Below are positions 17,901 through 31,751 of a DNA stretch of 64,000 nucleotides, piece by piece; position 1 is the stretch's first letter; the number at the start of each line of letters is the position of its first letter. The notes beneath the pieces were generated by a model, which saw only the letters and a program-made list of their open reading frames with translations, was not told the DNA's origin and made no database searches. The DNA comes from Siphonodentalium dalli (taxonomy: Eukaryota > Mollusca > Scaphopoda > Gadilida > Siphonodentaliidae), in the NCBI GenBank assembly GCA_032622095.1, contig CP136062.1:4774001-4838000 (forward strand), read 5' to 3'. The position numbers and the translations under genes were made by a program.

Positions 17901-18784
17901 CATTTATATAGTATTCCCTCCAATACAGGTATTTTTATTGTAAATTGGTCAGTATTGAATTAGCATCGGGAATTGCGATGCGAATCCAGTTACATTCAGC
18001 CCTGATTGTTTTTACGTGCATGTTTGTTGTCGTCGTTGGTCGTCGTGTTAAATTTGCATCATTTGGAAATTTTGGTCTGGACCATGGGATGCAATTGGAT
18101 ATTTGAAACCCTGTCACAAAGACCCTTTAGCCAGTGTGTTGTCCAATGAACACCCCTAGCCTCATCCCTGTACACCAATACAGTTTACCATACCGGTAGC
18201 CATACGGCACTGGGATGGCTGCAGCTCCCCCCATATATTTTAAAAGCTCTATTTTTTTTAAATGCCGCTCCACTTATCAGAATTGATTAATTGCCCATAA
18301 ATAATGCTGGCCGCAGTTAACTATAGTATAAAATTGTCCAAAACCTGTTACACGTATTTATCAGCATTTTGGTTCAACTAAATTTTGCCAGCTCGTCAAA
18401 AAACCACTTGATTTTAGATCCATCTTAATACACAATTTGAGACGAGACTGTTTTCTTGTCAACCTTTTAATGGGCCACTAAAATTATCGGTGGTGAAAAA
18501 TAATGGATTTCAAAAATCAATATCTGATCACTGATATCTGATCTGAACTTTGATGGGTGTGTTCCTCGACTCAAATTGACTGCATTGATTCCCAAGTCAT
18601 TGCATTTAATTTGAATGCTGTCCTTACTCTTTTAGCCGTTTACAACATTGCAAAATTTTCTGTTGTTGGAATCTTATGATATGGAGACCATTGAATCAGA
18701 TTAAGTTCCTTTAATTGCTTAATTCATGAAAACATTTGTTTGTGACTAAATCAACTTACATGTAATCAAGGTACTAGTAATTGA
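17901..18784. other. Unassigned AT-rich host DNA
   Basis: No significant frame, array or inverted end found. A short CAATATATGGAGG duplication lies at its left edge. Confidence 0.45.
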
Positions 18785-18880
18785 CGACATATAACATGGT
18801 GTCACCCTGGTAATACTGCGGTATTACACCGTGGTAACCTCCAACACCGTGTTAATGTTACCGCTTCAACACTTCTAGTA
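18785..18880. repeat. Fragment of a GGTATTACCGCGG-type MITE
   Basis: GTGGTGTCACCCTGGTAATA followed by ATACCGCAGTAT-like words and TTACCGCTT matches the left end of the element at 37324-37632. Only this end is recognisable. Confidence 0.55.
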
Positions 18881-18904
18881 CATGTATATGTGGAACATGG
18901 ATGG

Positions 18905-19160
18905 CCTTTATTATCCGATTTTACGTGGGACCGTGCCCTTGATCTTGACCTCACTCATATACGCTCATATACATGTACATGGACACTCATATAGGCATGT
19001 TTCTGGATCTCGACTGATCCTACTCAAATTTGGTATGTAGACCAGTACATGTACATTTTATCCCGGGAATAATATGGTCGGGTCCAATTTTATGTGCGAC
19101 AGTGTTCTTGACATTGACCTCACTCCTACATGTATATACACTCATATACATGTATGTATG
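18905..19160 (+). repeat. Two-copy degenerate repeat with ACATGTACAT words
   Basis: CTTGACCTCACTC followed by ATATACACTCATATACATGT occurs near 18940 and again near 19115; the intervening block with GGGACCGTGCCC / GTGCGACAGTG is also duplicated. Period about 165 bp. Confidence 0.6.
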
Positions 19161-19329
19161 TTCTGAACAATAATTTGTTCTTTCTCCTGCCGGATCACAA
19201 AGAAATCCCTAAATAACCCTGACAAAGTCGGGCACATTCGCTAGTAGATTATAATTTAAAAATAACAGTTACCAAATTTCCCCAAGAATGTACTGAGAGT
19301 ATAAAAGATACATGTAATAATGCTCATAC

Positions 19330-19490
19330 ATTGTATGAATGCGTTATTATCCACAAAATACATTTTGTGTGAGCCGATCGTTTATCTATATGCATCACAT
19401 AAATAGTGAGCGACAGGCAAAATACTCAACACTGTGGCGATTGTTTAGGAGACTGATTCATGGTGACCCATTCAACCCAGACTTTTCGAG
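19330..19490 (+). repeat. Dispersed repeat, inverted partner near 35.9 kb
   Basis: ATGCGTTATT..CCACAAAA, TTTGTGTGAGC, AAATAGTGAGCGA and ATTCATGGTGACCCATTCAA match the reverse complement of 35870-36010. A third, weaker relative (AAGCAAAACATTCAACACCG) lies near 34775. It is probably a family of short transposons. Confidence 0.7.
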
Positions 19491-21579
19491 AAGTGAAGAC
19501 TTGTGATAGCTACCGGTATACTGCATGGTATGTTGTAAACAACTTGGTGGCATTTCTGACAAAAGTTCAAATAGTGGCGTTTTCCTCGGTGTTGAGTGTT
19601 TTGCTTATGACATACATTTACCCTTTATGTTCTGTTTGTTTACATGACACGGCATTTGTTTACATAACACAGAGTACTCACATGACGTATCACCCCGTTT
19701 ACTTTACTTTAATTATAGTAGGATACCCACTTTGAAGACGAAGGCTGCCCGTATCTTTGAAGGTTGATTACTACCGGTAGTATCTCTTTGTAAACATGTA
19801 TTTTTCAATTTGCTAGAATCAAATGATTTTGCAGCATTGGTAGATTTGTTATCCCATTCCTTTCCAATTACATGTATTTTCTAGAAAACTTTCATTTAAA
19901 TGCATTTCAATCTGATTTGCGCACACGTCAATACTATAATGGTAAATTTCAGTAAAATACTCCCCCTCTCAGCAGATAGTCTTGTCTTTTGAAAACTTAC
20001 AGTTTGACATTGCGAGTTTATATTTTATAATAATTTGTACAAAAGGAACGGCTTTTAAATATATTTTAAGTATGTGAGGTGATGAGCTCGTAGTCCGTTT
20101 GCATTGTGAATCTCCGATTTATCGCATGCCCTTATATATGATTGACATAATTTATACACGAAATGCTAGCTATAGGACCCACTCATTCAATGAACCATTC
20201 TGCATGTCTGGAGTGTTATTAATCACAATTACACCACGATTCAAGGCCTAAGTGAATCTTATTTTATGAAATACGTATCTATGAAGTTATTTTTATAATA
20301 AAAAAAGGCCACATATATATATTTACTTGCTTGTGCGTTTGGTTTAGCTGTGGTTCGTTAATACGCTAATGTGTGGTCATATTACACTAAAGGAATAACG
20401 CAAAACTATAAGATCCTTTTTGTTTCGGGACGTGTGTATTCGGTTTTGTATTCGGTTTGTGTTCCAACAGACTTTGTCAAGTGATCTTTTAAGCATAAAC
20501 TTAACAACTTCGAGTTATGTTTTCCAGAATGCCTAGATTTGAACACATATATTGGAACCCCCCCCCCGCGGATCTAAATGTCTTATAAACAATGTAGTCT
20601 TGTGGATAAGCGTCTACATAAGGTTGATAGAGGACAAATATGATTAAATTTGAGTGCATGAAAAAAATTGCAGTACACATTTGTTACGGCCCGGCACACC
20701 CACCCCCGCCTCGTGTCCAGAACAACATCAGCAGACACCCTGACATACAAATATATACTATTACTTTCAAATATACCTGTAATCATGAGTACATTTTGAT
20801 TACTTTTTTATTACTTTTACTATAACATCCACATGGATGGCTATTGGATACTCATAGTATCACACTATAGTACTGTGGAGTGTGCACAGATACAAACACC
20901 ATATCAGAAAGTTAGTAAAAACAATTCATGACTGTGCTACAATGTGTACCTTCTGGCAGTGGACACAGATAACAACACACAATTTCTGAAATGTTGAATA
21001 CAGCATTATGATACAGACAGTGAAATGTTATAATATGAATACAATAGGCTAGCCAACTTCAATTAGGATTAACTAGTATTGTGACTGCTGCCGACAATGG
21101 CTGCAGGCATACTGGTACAATATTGCTAATTGACTGAACAAAGCAGGTGTGATGTACAGCGGTAGACCGAATTAGCTAGTTTGTCATTTACTGCACTCAA
21201 GGAATTAAGCCTAATTTAATCCTCATATTGATATCAATGTATGATCATCAAACAACTCTTAGTGTTATTTTCATTGTGTAATGAATCTAACAAATACTTT
21301 ATGATTGTTTCTAATGATAGTTTCAATAATATTATGCGTTAGTTTCAATGCATGTAAGAAAATTGAAAAATATATTTACATAAATAAATACACATACAAA
21401 ATAAGTTGGTGCACACCTCACCCATACATGTTAATGTAAAAACTGTATATGTTTATTCTTGCTTCTTTCTATTGTTTCAGTCGTTTCTTGTTTCCATGTT
21501 ATGTAGTGATGTTTTTTATTCAATAACATTTTATTTCTTTATTTATTCCTATGCGATCAAAATGTTTGGAAACTAACAA
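19491..21579. other. Unassigned host DNA
   Basis: AT-rich. A C-run followed by CGCGG lies at 20568-20580. No frame longer than about 90 codons and no domain. No array recognised. Confidence 0.45.
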
Positions 21580-21730
21580 TTGTAATCAGATGTAAAAGGT
21601 AATCGATTACATTTACCAAAGTAATTGTAATCGTAATCGATTACATTGAACAAATTGAATCAGTAATCGTAATCATGTAAGTCAAAAGTAACTGTAATCG
21701 TGATCGATTACATTGGCATGTAATCGCCCC
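21580..21730. repeat. TAATCGATTAC cluster
   Basis: At least six overlapping GTAATCGTAATCGATTACA-like words in 150 bp, many self-complementary. Such blocks occur within interspersed repeats of several animals; I assign no function. Confidence 0.7.
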
Positions 21731-21949
21731 AAACCTGTACTATACCATTGACCAGGTTCACCTGTCCGATATTGGGAATAACACACCATCTATCATATTC
21801 CCCAGATTCCCAAAATCATTAATCTAAGTTACAATACATTTCAATGTGTCTCATTGGCCATGAAATTTCCTTTATTTTTAATGTATAAATCGATATTATC
21901 AAACGAAAGTAAATTATCGAAAACTAGCGAAACCTGCCACAAAAAGTAT

Positions 21950-22160
21950 TTACACCGCTATTGGAATATCAGACCACATAGGTTAATAATCTTCACATAG
22001 GTTCAAATTGAAGTATCTGAAATAAGCTCATAATTGACCTATCACCAACAAGTAGTTGTACCGATATTGGAACATCAGACCAAATAGGTTAATAATCTTC
22101 ACATAGGTTTATCTTGTATTATTTGATTCTGAAATAAGCTCATTATGGACCTATATAGGC
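21950..22160 (+). repeat. 107-bp two-copy tandem repeat
   Basis: AGGTTAATAATCTTCACATA occurs near 21980 and 22086, flanked in both copies by ATTGGAA.ATCAGACCA upstream and TGAAATAAGCTCAT downstream. Confidence 0.8.
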
Positions 22161-23099
22161 CCTATCAGGTAGTCTGTTCTTTGGCGCAGACCACAGTGAA
22201 AACACATTATAAAGAGCATACATCTGATACATCGTGAGTTTATTCGTGTTATTTTCAGCCATAACTAATTTACAATAAGTCATTGACACTCTCATTTTCA
22301 GCTCGCTATGGCCTCAAAATAGATATGTCCAGATTTGGTGCAAGAAATATACATTATGCATATGTAACCGGGTTACAGAGGTTACAAGTCAAAATTATCG
22401 GCCGTGTGTTTTTGTCACAATGTTACATTTGGAAGTCGTTTAAAAAATGAGACGTGATTTTTGTCACAAAGTTACCAATGATTATCAGCGCACATGCCAG
22501 TTAAATATTATGTCTGTTCAATGATATGCCTGCGTTGGTTTCCGGTCAACTGCTTCATACATAACTTTTGCTCCTGAGATTTGCATGGAAATCCCCATTC
22601 AAAATTGTTCAATTGACCTCCCTCTTAAATACTATACAAGGTTTCCTGGCCTCAATGCTCATGTTAAAGTTATTTATACGAATAATGCTAGTGTGTGCAA
22701 ACACCTTACATTTGGCACAGTGGAGCTTAATTTAAGGCCACCACGACAACAACACAATAATCAGAGAGAGAGAGAGAGAAGATGCTCTGGTTTGATGAAA
22801 CCTTGAATCACAGCGGATTCTATACACAACGCTAAACGTTCAGCAAATCTCTAAAAAGCCATTCATATACTGTAACAATTTAACAATGGTGGGTTTGTGC
22901 TCATGGTGTTACGCATGATCATCTTACTTAATTATTAAACATTATGATTTGTATACCGCTTGCAACGTTGGGACTCTGGTTCAGTAATGCACACGAACTG
23001 CTTTCGTGGTGTGTGAATACATACTCCTTTCATGAAACATGACCATAATTAAATGTAGTTCTGGCCCATTAATGGGAGGCTTTGTTATCGACTTTCAAA
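22161..23099. other. Unassigned host DNA with short (AG)n
   Basis: An AG dinucleotide run lies near 22765-22780. No gene or array otherwise. Confidence 0.45.
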
Positions 23100-23760
23100 G
23101 TAGTTGTTTCACCACGTTTAGAACTGTTGTCAACGGTCCTACTAAAACCCGACCGAGCCCGACCGCACCCGACCGTACCTGACCGATCCCGATCGCACCA
23201 TCCCGAGGGATCCGATCGAGATTGTTCAATATCGTGCAGAATAGACTCGTATGTGCCAAAGTTTCAATCCACAAGTCGATATCTTGAGCGGAAACGGGTC
23301 TGTTAACGCCTAACTTGCGGCCGATTCCGCCAGGTATGCAAAATAAAAAAGGCACCGACCGCACCTCTCATAGCTGTCTGGCCACAGAAAGCGACATCAT
23401 ATCATGCAGCTAATACCCCTTTACACCCATGGGCGATCGGGCAAGTTGCCATGTATACCGGAAGCGAATATATTAACCCATACGCTGCGGTCGAATTCGC
23501 TATGCATGTACGCCATAACACAGAAAATAACACCAGCCGACCGTACCGCCACCAGGGGACCGAGCGAGATGGGGCATGTACTATCGTTCAGAATAAACCT
23601 GTATGTACCAAATTTCCAATCCCCTAGTCGATACCCCAAGCACAAACGGCACTGTTAATCCCTAACTTGCGGCCGATTCCGCCAGATACCCAACATAAAA
23701 ATGCACCGACCCTAGCTGCCTGACCACAGAAAGGAACATCATCATATTATATCGGTAAGC
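23100..23760 (+). repeat. ~365-bp two-copy repeat, inverted relative near 43 kb
   Basis: CTAACTTGCGGCCGATTCCG occurs near 23310 and 23662, each preceded by AGAATA.AC..GTATGT.CCAAA and followed by GCACCGACC and CCACAGAAAG. GCGATCGGGCAAGTTG and ATATATTAACCCATACGC (23430-23500) recur as reverse complement near 43090-43135. At 23155-23210 there is a GACCG-rich block (CCCGACCGCACCCGACCG). Confidence 0.75.
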
Positions 23761-24089
23761 ATGCACGAGTGAATACTTCGACACTACAAATGACAACATC
23801 AGGGTGTAGGACAAATTTCCTCTGTAAAACTCTGAAATTTGTCTTCGGACACTTGACCACTCCCGCCACATAGACGCATCCTCGCAAATATTACACGAAA
23901 ATATTATCATACAGAAATAAAAATAAACCACGAACTCGATGAATATATCATACGTTTTTAATAGTTGTATTGATATATTACTTATTATCATATCATAACC
24001 AATGCAATGTATGTAATGATAGTGTTTTATAGCAATTGAATGGCGTTTCCGCTTGAGAAATCGACTACAGGATTAGAACTTTGGTACAT

Positions 24090-24480
24090 ACACTGTTAAA
24101 AAATATCTGTAATTTTACGGCACAATGTGCTGGTGACTTTGCTGCCATCACATTTGCTGTAACAATACGGAACTTCCTTCAAAATGATAAACTTCCCATT
24201 CCGTAAAATCACAGGATGTTAACCTAAATTAACGGAACTTCCGCAAAATTTTAATTGACACCTTCTGTAAAATTACGGAACTTCCTTCAAAATGATAAAC
24301 TACCCACTCCGTAAAATCATAGGATGTTGACCTGAATTACACAACATCGCTGCCAACATTTTACCGTTAAACATACGGTCATGCCATAGCATGTTCCACG
24401 GTATAAAACCATTAAAGTAACTGGCAGACCGTAACCAGTAACTGTCAGACCGTTGTATTTTTTACGGTTCAGCACCCTTT
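24090..24480 (+). repeat. Tandem CCGTAAAATC repeat
   Basis: ACGGAACTTCCTTCAAAATG recurs near 24168 and 24278, followed both times by CCGTAAAATCA.AGGATGTT. Further TTTTACGGT words follow to 24475. Degenerate, non-coding. Confidence 0.75.
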
Positions 24481-26354
24481 AATTAATATCAAGACCGTAA
24501 CTAATAAAGGTCAGACCAATGGTATTTTTCATGGGTCAACACCAATGTTTTGCTCTTTATTTGCTAATTTACTATAGAATTAGCCAGGTTGCCATGGTAA
24601 CAATATGATTTCCCGATAGGCATTGCGATTCATATGTTTTTGAATTGTCGAAACTAGTATTATTCATAACTAAAAAATACATTTTACCGGTAGTTCTTAT
24701 GTTATGATCATAGTTTACGATACTTATGAAACTTTGCAGTTTGCAGAGGATCAAGCTTGTTATCTGCCTCATGGAATTTAATCTGGAAAAGGCTGGGCAA
24801 TCGTAATGTGTTCGCCTTGAAACCCTTTCACTAACTACTGTATAGATATGGCTGTAAATAAAAATAAGCCAACCCATCACTATTCAGTTATGAGTAATAC
24901 TAATTTCGACCATTCTAAAACATGAATCGGCATGCGCTTTAAGCCATAAAAAAGAAAGCTACACAGTTAGAACTCAAATTTATGTACATTTAAAAGCGAA
25001 ATATATTAATGGCATACTTTTTGGTAACATGTATACATGTATAAGGCATGAAACTGTCCAGTCAATTGTAAACACAGTTTTTGTTTTAACAGGTGAATCG
25101 TACATCATGACAATACGGTACCAGTCAGAAGTGGTATTTTTATGCGCGCCTTTATTGTGATATTGAGGGAGCTCAATTTAGAAAAACGTGTGATCATAGC
25201 ACAATACCAGTCCCGCTTATTGATATATTCAATGCAAAATATTGCGATACTAAGCGCGCTAAATTTCACACAGACCCGATAGTGTTATATTTATATAATA
25301 TTAGATAAATACGTGCATATAGTGTACATATATCATATACAACTATAATTATAAACATATCTAAAACATTGTCTCTATGTATACAATGAACAATACAGAA
25401 GAAGCAAGATTTTTATTTAAAATGTCACAATTTTAAGCGCAAGATGTTGCAAAATATGTTGCAAAATATTGCAATAATATCACATGCGACATGCTTATAA
25501 GCGTTTCCACTTGCAATATTATTGCGATATTGAGTGCGAAAATAGCGCGATTAAACGGCTTAATATACCGTACTATTATACCACTTCTTTTGATCGGTAC
25601 TGTATATATACCGGTATTAATTAATAGCTTTTTGGGATTGGAACAATAAAGACAACAGCAGATCCCATAATAACTGTGCACAATGACATGACGACAATGT
25701 TCTCCTGTAGTCGCACATTTTCCATGAAATATCAGGGAGTCAGCTATTAAGATGATTTGATAAGAACATCCAACTAATAGTGTACATGTCCTCCAGGTAA
25801 ACTGTCGTAATACCGGTAACTTGACAATAACATGGCGAATAATGGCAATGTCTCATATCCACACGTTTCAATGAAAATTGATGAATATGGGATGAATTGG
25901 TCTGAGTAATTGTAAAGTTGCATGGCGTCAGTTCATTGTTTACGGTGTTGTTGACTTTGAAGTTCTTTGAATTACACTGGTGCACAGAGTACCGGTAGTG
26001 CAATACATGTATATCCTCTCTTGTAAATGCACATGCATGTGGGATGATGTGCTTTGAAACATCACTTCTTGAATCAGATTCTGAACACTGTGACTGTCAA
26101 CCTGTCAACTGCATTTTCTACATTGTAAATATAAATGGCTGCTCGTCGAGTTGTTGTTGTTGTTATTATTGTCATTATTGGTTGACATCGAAGCTCGTGT
26201 TAATTGTACCTGTATCCTCATGTATCAGGATATACGCTAGTGTTTTTATACTAAGTCACAACTGTCAGTCAACACATCACTGAATTCTGAATGAAATGAG
26301 ACTCTCACTATGGCCTGGATTCAGCCCTACCGTATGGAGTGATTGCCGTATATA
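24481..26354. other. Unassigned host DNA
   Basis: AT-rich. A small ATTGCAATA/TTGCGATATT cluster with repeated GTTGCAAAATA lies at 25200-25540, and a short GTTGTTGTTGTTATTATT run near 26150. No gene recognised. Confidence 0.45.
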
Positions 26355-26435
26355 ATATGATCGTACGTGACACGTAATGGAGCAACCACCAAGTTGATCA
26401 TTAAGTTCAATATTACAATAATTATAGGATGTTAC

Positions 26436-26985
26436 GTACAGGGTACTACATGTGCTACGCCACTCGGAGACATGTCTGTGTCATCACACTAAAATACCAT
26501 GTTAGAACTTTGATTGATATATTCGTAATCGTATATAGTCACCAATAGCAGGGTTACTACTGTAGTACCTGACATTGCCCGTCTAGTGAACTATTCAAAC
26601 ATAGCATTAAAATCATGGTTATGATCAGTCCAAGTTCGAACATAATATAATAATAGCAGAGAACCTGGTGTGAATTGAACTGTGGTGGGGTCTCAGGCAT
26701 ATCTACCCCTGCACGTCAGAACAAAATTATGCCATGAAATGGCATAAGTTGCTTGAGGATGGAAGTTAACCATCATTCCACAGCGAAATCAACCAGGCCT
26801 GCTGGGTTTGAATAGTTCAGTAGATGGGCAATGTCAGGTACTACGGTAGTAACCTGGCTATTGGTGACTATATACGAATAAGAATATATCAATCAAAGTT
26901 ATAACATGGCATGTTAGTGTGATGACACAGACATTTCTCCAAGTGGTGTAGCACATTTAGTACCCTGTATGTATATATATATATA
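26436..26985. mobile_element. Inverted-repeat (MITE-like) element, copy 1
   Basis: 26440-26620 and the reverse complement of 26806-26980 match along ~170 bp (CAGGGTACTACATGTGCTAC, CTTTGATTGATATATTCGTA, ATATAGTCACCAATAGC..GGTTACTAC), with a ~185-bp centre that is itself partly palindromic (ATGCCATGAAATGGCAT). It is followed by (TA)n at 26968-26996, a common landing site for TA-targeting MITEs. No coding capacity. Confidence 0.82.
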
Positions 26986-27664
26986 TATATATATACCACA
27001 GCAGAAGTTTCCTTAGAATTAATGGATGGAAATAGAATGTACTGTAATATTTGAGTCGGACATAGATTACCTTAGCTGAAGGCAATCAATGCAATACATG
27101 TAAACTATGTAGAAAAAGAAATTATTGAATGAGGTGTAGTGAATATGATGCGTCACTTCAATATTTGAGTCGGATATAGATTACCTTAGCTGAAGGCAAT
27201 CAATGCAATAAGCGATGCAGAAACGGAAATTATTGAATGAAGTGTAATGAATATGAAGCGTCATTTTAATGAAATATCGATTGTGTGGAAGAGAAATGTC
27301 ACTTTAATAGTTAACTATAATATACATGTAGAATTCAATGGGGTATCCCCATTGAAGACGATCAATGCAATGAACAGTGTAGAAATGGACAAATGTTGCC
27401 TGAATGAATCGATGTGTGAACACAAAGTTTCACTTTAATGAAATGTTGAGATGATGGAATCAACGGTGAATTTGCAATTTCCTTAATGATGAAATTGGTT
27501 TACATGTAAATGCAGCTGAAAATGTGAGTTGACTGAAATGTAATTATGAAAGTGTCAATGACACTGTATCTCAACTTAGAAAGAGAATACATGTAATTTC
27601 ATGTGTTACAGTCAATGGAGCGATTAGGAATGTGGAAAGTTGAAAGGCCTAGTTATGCAAAGAT

Positions 27665-29858
27665 TAAAATCCAAGATGGCCACGACACCCACGTTTTTTT
27701 TGCCAAATGACCCCAAAAAAAGAATCCTTCCTATTTACATGTCATTGTTAACATCCTGCACAATTTTTATAATGATCCGACAAAAGATACGACCTGTAGA
27801 GATACGACCTGTAGCCTGTGTCAAAGGATTTAGTTGTGTAAAGAGTAAAATACAAGATGGCTGCTGGCGGCCAGGTTTTTTGGTTGAATTCAAAATAATT
27901 CGTTTCCCATCTACATATAATTGTTAACATCCATGACAAATCTCATGATGATCGGATCAAAGATAAGACTTGTAGCCCTTGCCAAAGAATTTGGTCATGC
28001 AAAGAGTAAAATCCAAGATTGCTGCTGGCGGCCATGTTGTTGGCCGAACGCCCCCAACATTACTTCTTTCCCATCTACGTGTCAATTGTAACATCCATCA
28101 CACATTTAATAATGATCCGACAAAAGATACGACCTGTAGCCCGTGCTAATGGATTGAATTTTGAACAACCCCAAAATGACTCGTTCCCATCTACATTGTA
28201 CATGTCAATAGCCATGACAAATATCATAATATTCTGACCAAAGGTACGACCAAGAGCCTGTGCCGAAGGATTTAGTCAAGCAAAGAGTAAAACCCAAGAT
28301 CACTGCTGACGGCCATGTATTTTGACCGAATGACCACAAAATGATTCGTTCCCATCTACATGTCATTGATAACATCAATGAAAAATTTCATGAAGATCCG
28401 ACCAAAGATACGACCTGTACCCCGCGGCAAAGGATTTGCAAAAGAGAAAAATCAAAGATGCTCATGACGGCCATGTTTTTTGGCCGAACTACCCCAAAAT
28501 GACTCGCTCCCATCTGCCTGTCATTATTAACATCCATGACAAATTTCATGATTATCAGACGAACAGTACGACCTGTAGACCGCTCCAATCGATTTAATTT
28601 TGAAATCAAAGATGGCTGCCAGCGGGCATGTTTTTAGGCCGAATGACCCCAAAATGACTCGTTCCCATCTACATATAAGTTTCAACATTCATGACAAATT
28701 TCATAATGATCTAACCAAAGTAAGGACCTGTAGCCTGTGCCAAAGGATTTAGTCATGCATACAGTAAAATCCAAGATGGCTGCTGGTGGCCATCTTTTTT
28801 GGCCGAATGACCCCAAAAGGACTCGTTCCCATCTACATGTCATTGTTAACATCCATTACAAATTTCATGAAGATCCGACCAAAGCTACGACCTGTAGCCC
28901 ACGCCAAAGTATTTAGTCATGCAAAGAGTAAAATCAAAGAATTTAAGATGGCTGCTGGCGGCCATGTTTTTTGGCCAAACAACCACAAAATGACTCATTC
29001 GCATCTACATGTCATTATTAACATCCATGACAAATGTCATGATTATCCGAAACAAAGCTACGACCTGTAGCCCGCGCCAAATGATTTAGTCATGCAAAGA
29101 GTAAAATCAAAGATGGCTGCTGGTGGCCATCTTTGTTGGCCAAACGACCACAACATGACTCATTCCCATCTACATATCATTATTAACATCCATGACAAAT
29201 GTCATGATGATCAGACAAACAGTACGACCTGTAGACCGCGCTAATTGATTTAATTTTGAAATCCAAGATGGCCGTCAGCGGCCATGTTTTTTGGCCGAAT
29301 GACCCCAAAATAACTCGTTCCCATCTACATGTCATTGTTAACATCCATCACAAATTTCAATAAGATCCGACCAAAGGTACGACCTGTAACCCGCACCAAA
29401 AGATTTAGTCATACAAAGAGTAAAATCAAACATGGCTGCTGGCGGCCATGATTTTTGGCTGAACGACCCCAAAATGACTCGTTTCATATCTACATGTTAA
29501 TTTTAACATTAATAACAAATTTCATAAAAATCATACCAAAGGTACGACCTGTAACCCGCACCAAAAGATTTAGTCATACAAAGAGTAAAATCAAACATGG
29601 CTGCTGGCGGCCTTGTTTTTTGGCCAAACGACCACAAAATGACTCATTCGCATCTACATGTCATTATTAACATACACGACAAATGTCATGATTATCCGAC
29701 CAAAGCTACGACCTGTAGCCCGCACCAAAGGATTGAGTCATGCAAAGAGTAAAATCAAAGATGGCTGCTGGCGGCCATGTTTGTTGGCCAAACGACCACA
29801 AAATGACTCATTCCCAACTACATGTCATTATTAACATCCATGACAAATGTCATGATGA
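27665..29858 (+). repeat. ~160-bp satellite array 1
   Basis: About 13 units averaging 155-170 bp. Each carries CCAAGATGGCTGCTGGCGGC, CATGTTTTTTGGCCGAACGA, ATGACTCGTTCCCATCTACA, GACAAATTTCATGA and ATTTAGTCATGCAAAGAGT in order. Some units replace the ATTTAGTCATGCA end with ATTTAATTTTGAAATCC, giving two unit types. Open frames of 60-110 codons are repeat artefacts. Confidence 0.92.
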
Positions 29859-30507
29859 GGCCTAAAAAAATAATACCTTTGTTTCCGCTAACGAGCTAAA
29901 CAAATTTAGGGTAGGTAGGTAGGCTTAACTTTTTTTGTTTGTTAACTTTTTTTGTTTCAGTATCTTTAAAAATAACTGTATAATACTTGTCAATAACCCA
30001 AACTATGCACTTCTTGGCCCCAATCAGGTCAACCCAGATGACAGAGGAACTAGAAACATTAATCTTACATATGTTTTAATATTTACATATATACTTATCT
30101 ATATACTAATATAGTCTTGGATAATTCTAATATTTCCCATATGGTCTGGCGACAACTGGAGTCAGTCCAGCACCACTGCACTGTTCACATATTGGAGTGA
30201 CCGTCTTGTACCGATCTCTTAAGGATGGCTTCACAACACCACCTTCTCCTCCGCATTCAGTGAAGGATGTAGGTATTGTTTGGGGACACCTGTTTTTGGG
30301 CAATGATATGCCGAAGGCATAAACTGAAGGCCTGAGAGGAGGAATGTTTGGGAAGGGTGCCCCCTGATGATGGTGGGGGTTCTCCCCCTGGAATTTTTTT
30401 GAAAATCCATTGCATTTAGAGCTAATCTAATATGATCGTACGTGACACGTAATGGAGCAACCACCACAAGTTGATCATTAAGTTCAATGTTACAATTATT
30501 ATAGGAT

Positions 30508-31066
30508 GTACCATACAGGGTACTACATGTGCTACACCACTCGGAGAAATGTATGTGTCGTCACACAAATACCATGCTAGAACTTGGATTAATATATTCG
30601 TAATCGTATATAGTCACCAATAGCCGGGTTACTACCGTAGTAACGGACATTGTGCATCTAGTGAACTATTAAAACCCAGCATTAAAATCATGGTAATGAT
30701 CAGTCCAAACATATGAGTAAAGTTCGAACATAAGATAATAATAGCTGAGAACCTGGTGCGAATTGAACTGTGGTGGAGCCTCAAGCATATCTACCCCTGC
30801 ACGTCAGAACAGAATTATGCCATGAAATGGCATAAGTAGCTTGAGGATGGAAGTGAACCATCATCCCACAGCGAAATCAACCAGGCCTGTTGGGTTTGAA
30901 TAGTTCACTAGATGGGCAATGCCAGGTACTACGGTAGTAACCCGGCTATTGGTGACTATATACGATTACGAATATATCAATTCAAGTTCTAACATGGTAT
31001 TTTAGTGTGATGACACAGACATTTATCCGAGTGGTGTAGTACATGTAGTACCCTGTATGTATATAT
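30508..31066. mobile_element. Inverted-repeat (MITE-like) element, copy 2
   Basis: Counterpart of 26436-26985, with the same arms and centre (CATGAAATGGCATAAG), and again followed by TA-rich simple sequence at 31055-31082. The arms differ at scattered sites from copy 1. Confidence 0.82.
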
Positions 31067-31751
31067 ACATATATATATATATCACAGCAGAAGTTTCCTT
31101 AGAATTAATGGATGGAAATGGAATGCCTCTAATATTTGTATTATTTGAGTTGGACATAGATTACCTTAGCTGCAGGCAATCAATGCAACACATGTAAACT
31201 ATGTAGAAAAAGAAATTATTGAATAAAGTGTAGTGAATATGATGCGTCACTTTAATATTTGAGTCGGACATAGCTTACCTTACCTGAAGGCAATCAATTC
31301 AATAAGTGATGTAGAAACAGAAATGATTGAATGAAGTTTAATGAATATGAAGCGTCATTTTAATGCAATATCGATTGGGAGGAAGAGAAATGTCACTTTA
31401 ATAGTTAACAATGATATACATATATAATTATAGATTATCCCCATTGAAGACGATCAATGCAATGACCAGTGTAGAAATGAAAAAAAAATGTTGCCTGAAT
31501 GAATCGATGTGTGAACAAAGTCTCACTTTAATGAAATGTTGAGATGATGGAATCAACGATGAATTTGCAATTTCTGTAATGATGAAATTGGTTCACATAC
31601 CGGTATACATGTATATGCAGCTGAAAATGTGAATTGACTGAAATGTAATTATGAAAGTGTCAATGACACTGTAGCTCAACGAGGAAAGGGAATAATTTCA
31701 TGTGTTACAGTTAATGGGGCGATTAGGAATGTGGAAAGTTGAAAGGCCTAG

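Larger units (their letters stand above)
26355..29858 (+). repeat. Segmental duplication, copy 1
   Basis: From TAATATGATCGTACGTGACA onward this runs parallel to 30427-34297: the inverted-repeat element, a TA microsatellite, a 650-bp unique stretch (with CACTTTAATGAAATGTTGAG) and a satellite array. Divergence is several percent with indels, so the duplication is not recent. Confidence 0.88.

Noticed and set aside
20641-20825. Small plus-strand frame in 20.6-20.8 kb as a gene
   Set aside because: Short, with no start context, domain or splice signals, and a similar-sized frame on the other strand.
26968-26996. TA run as a TATA promoter cluster
   Set aside because: A simple TA microsatellite bordering a MITE-like element, with no gene next to it.
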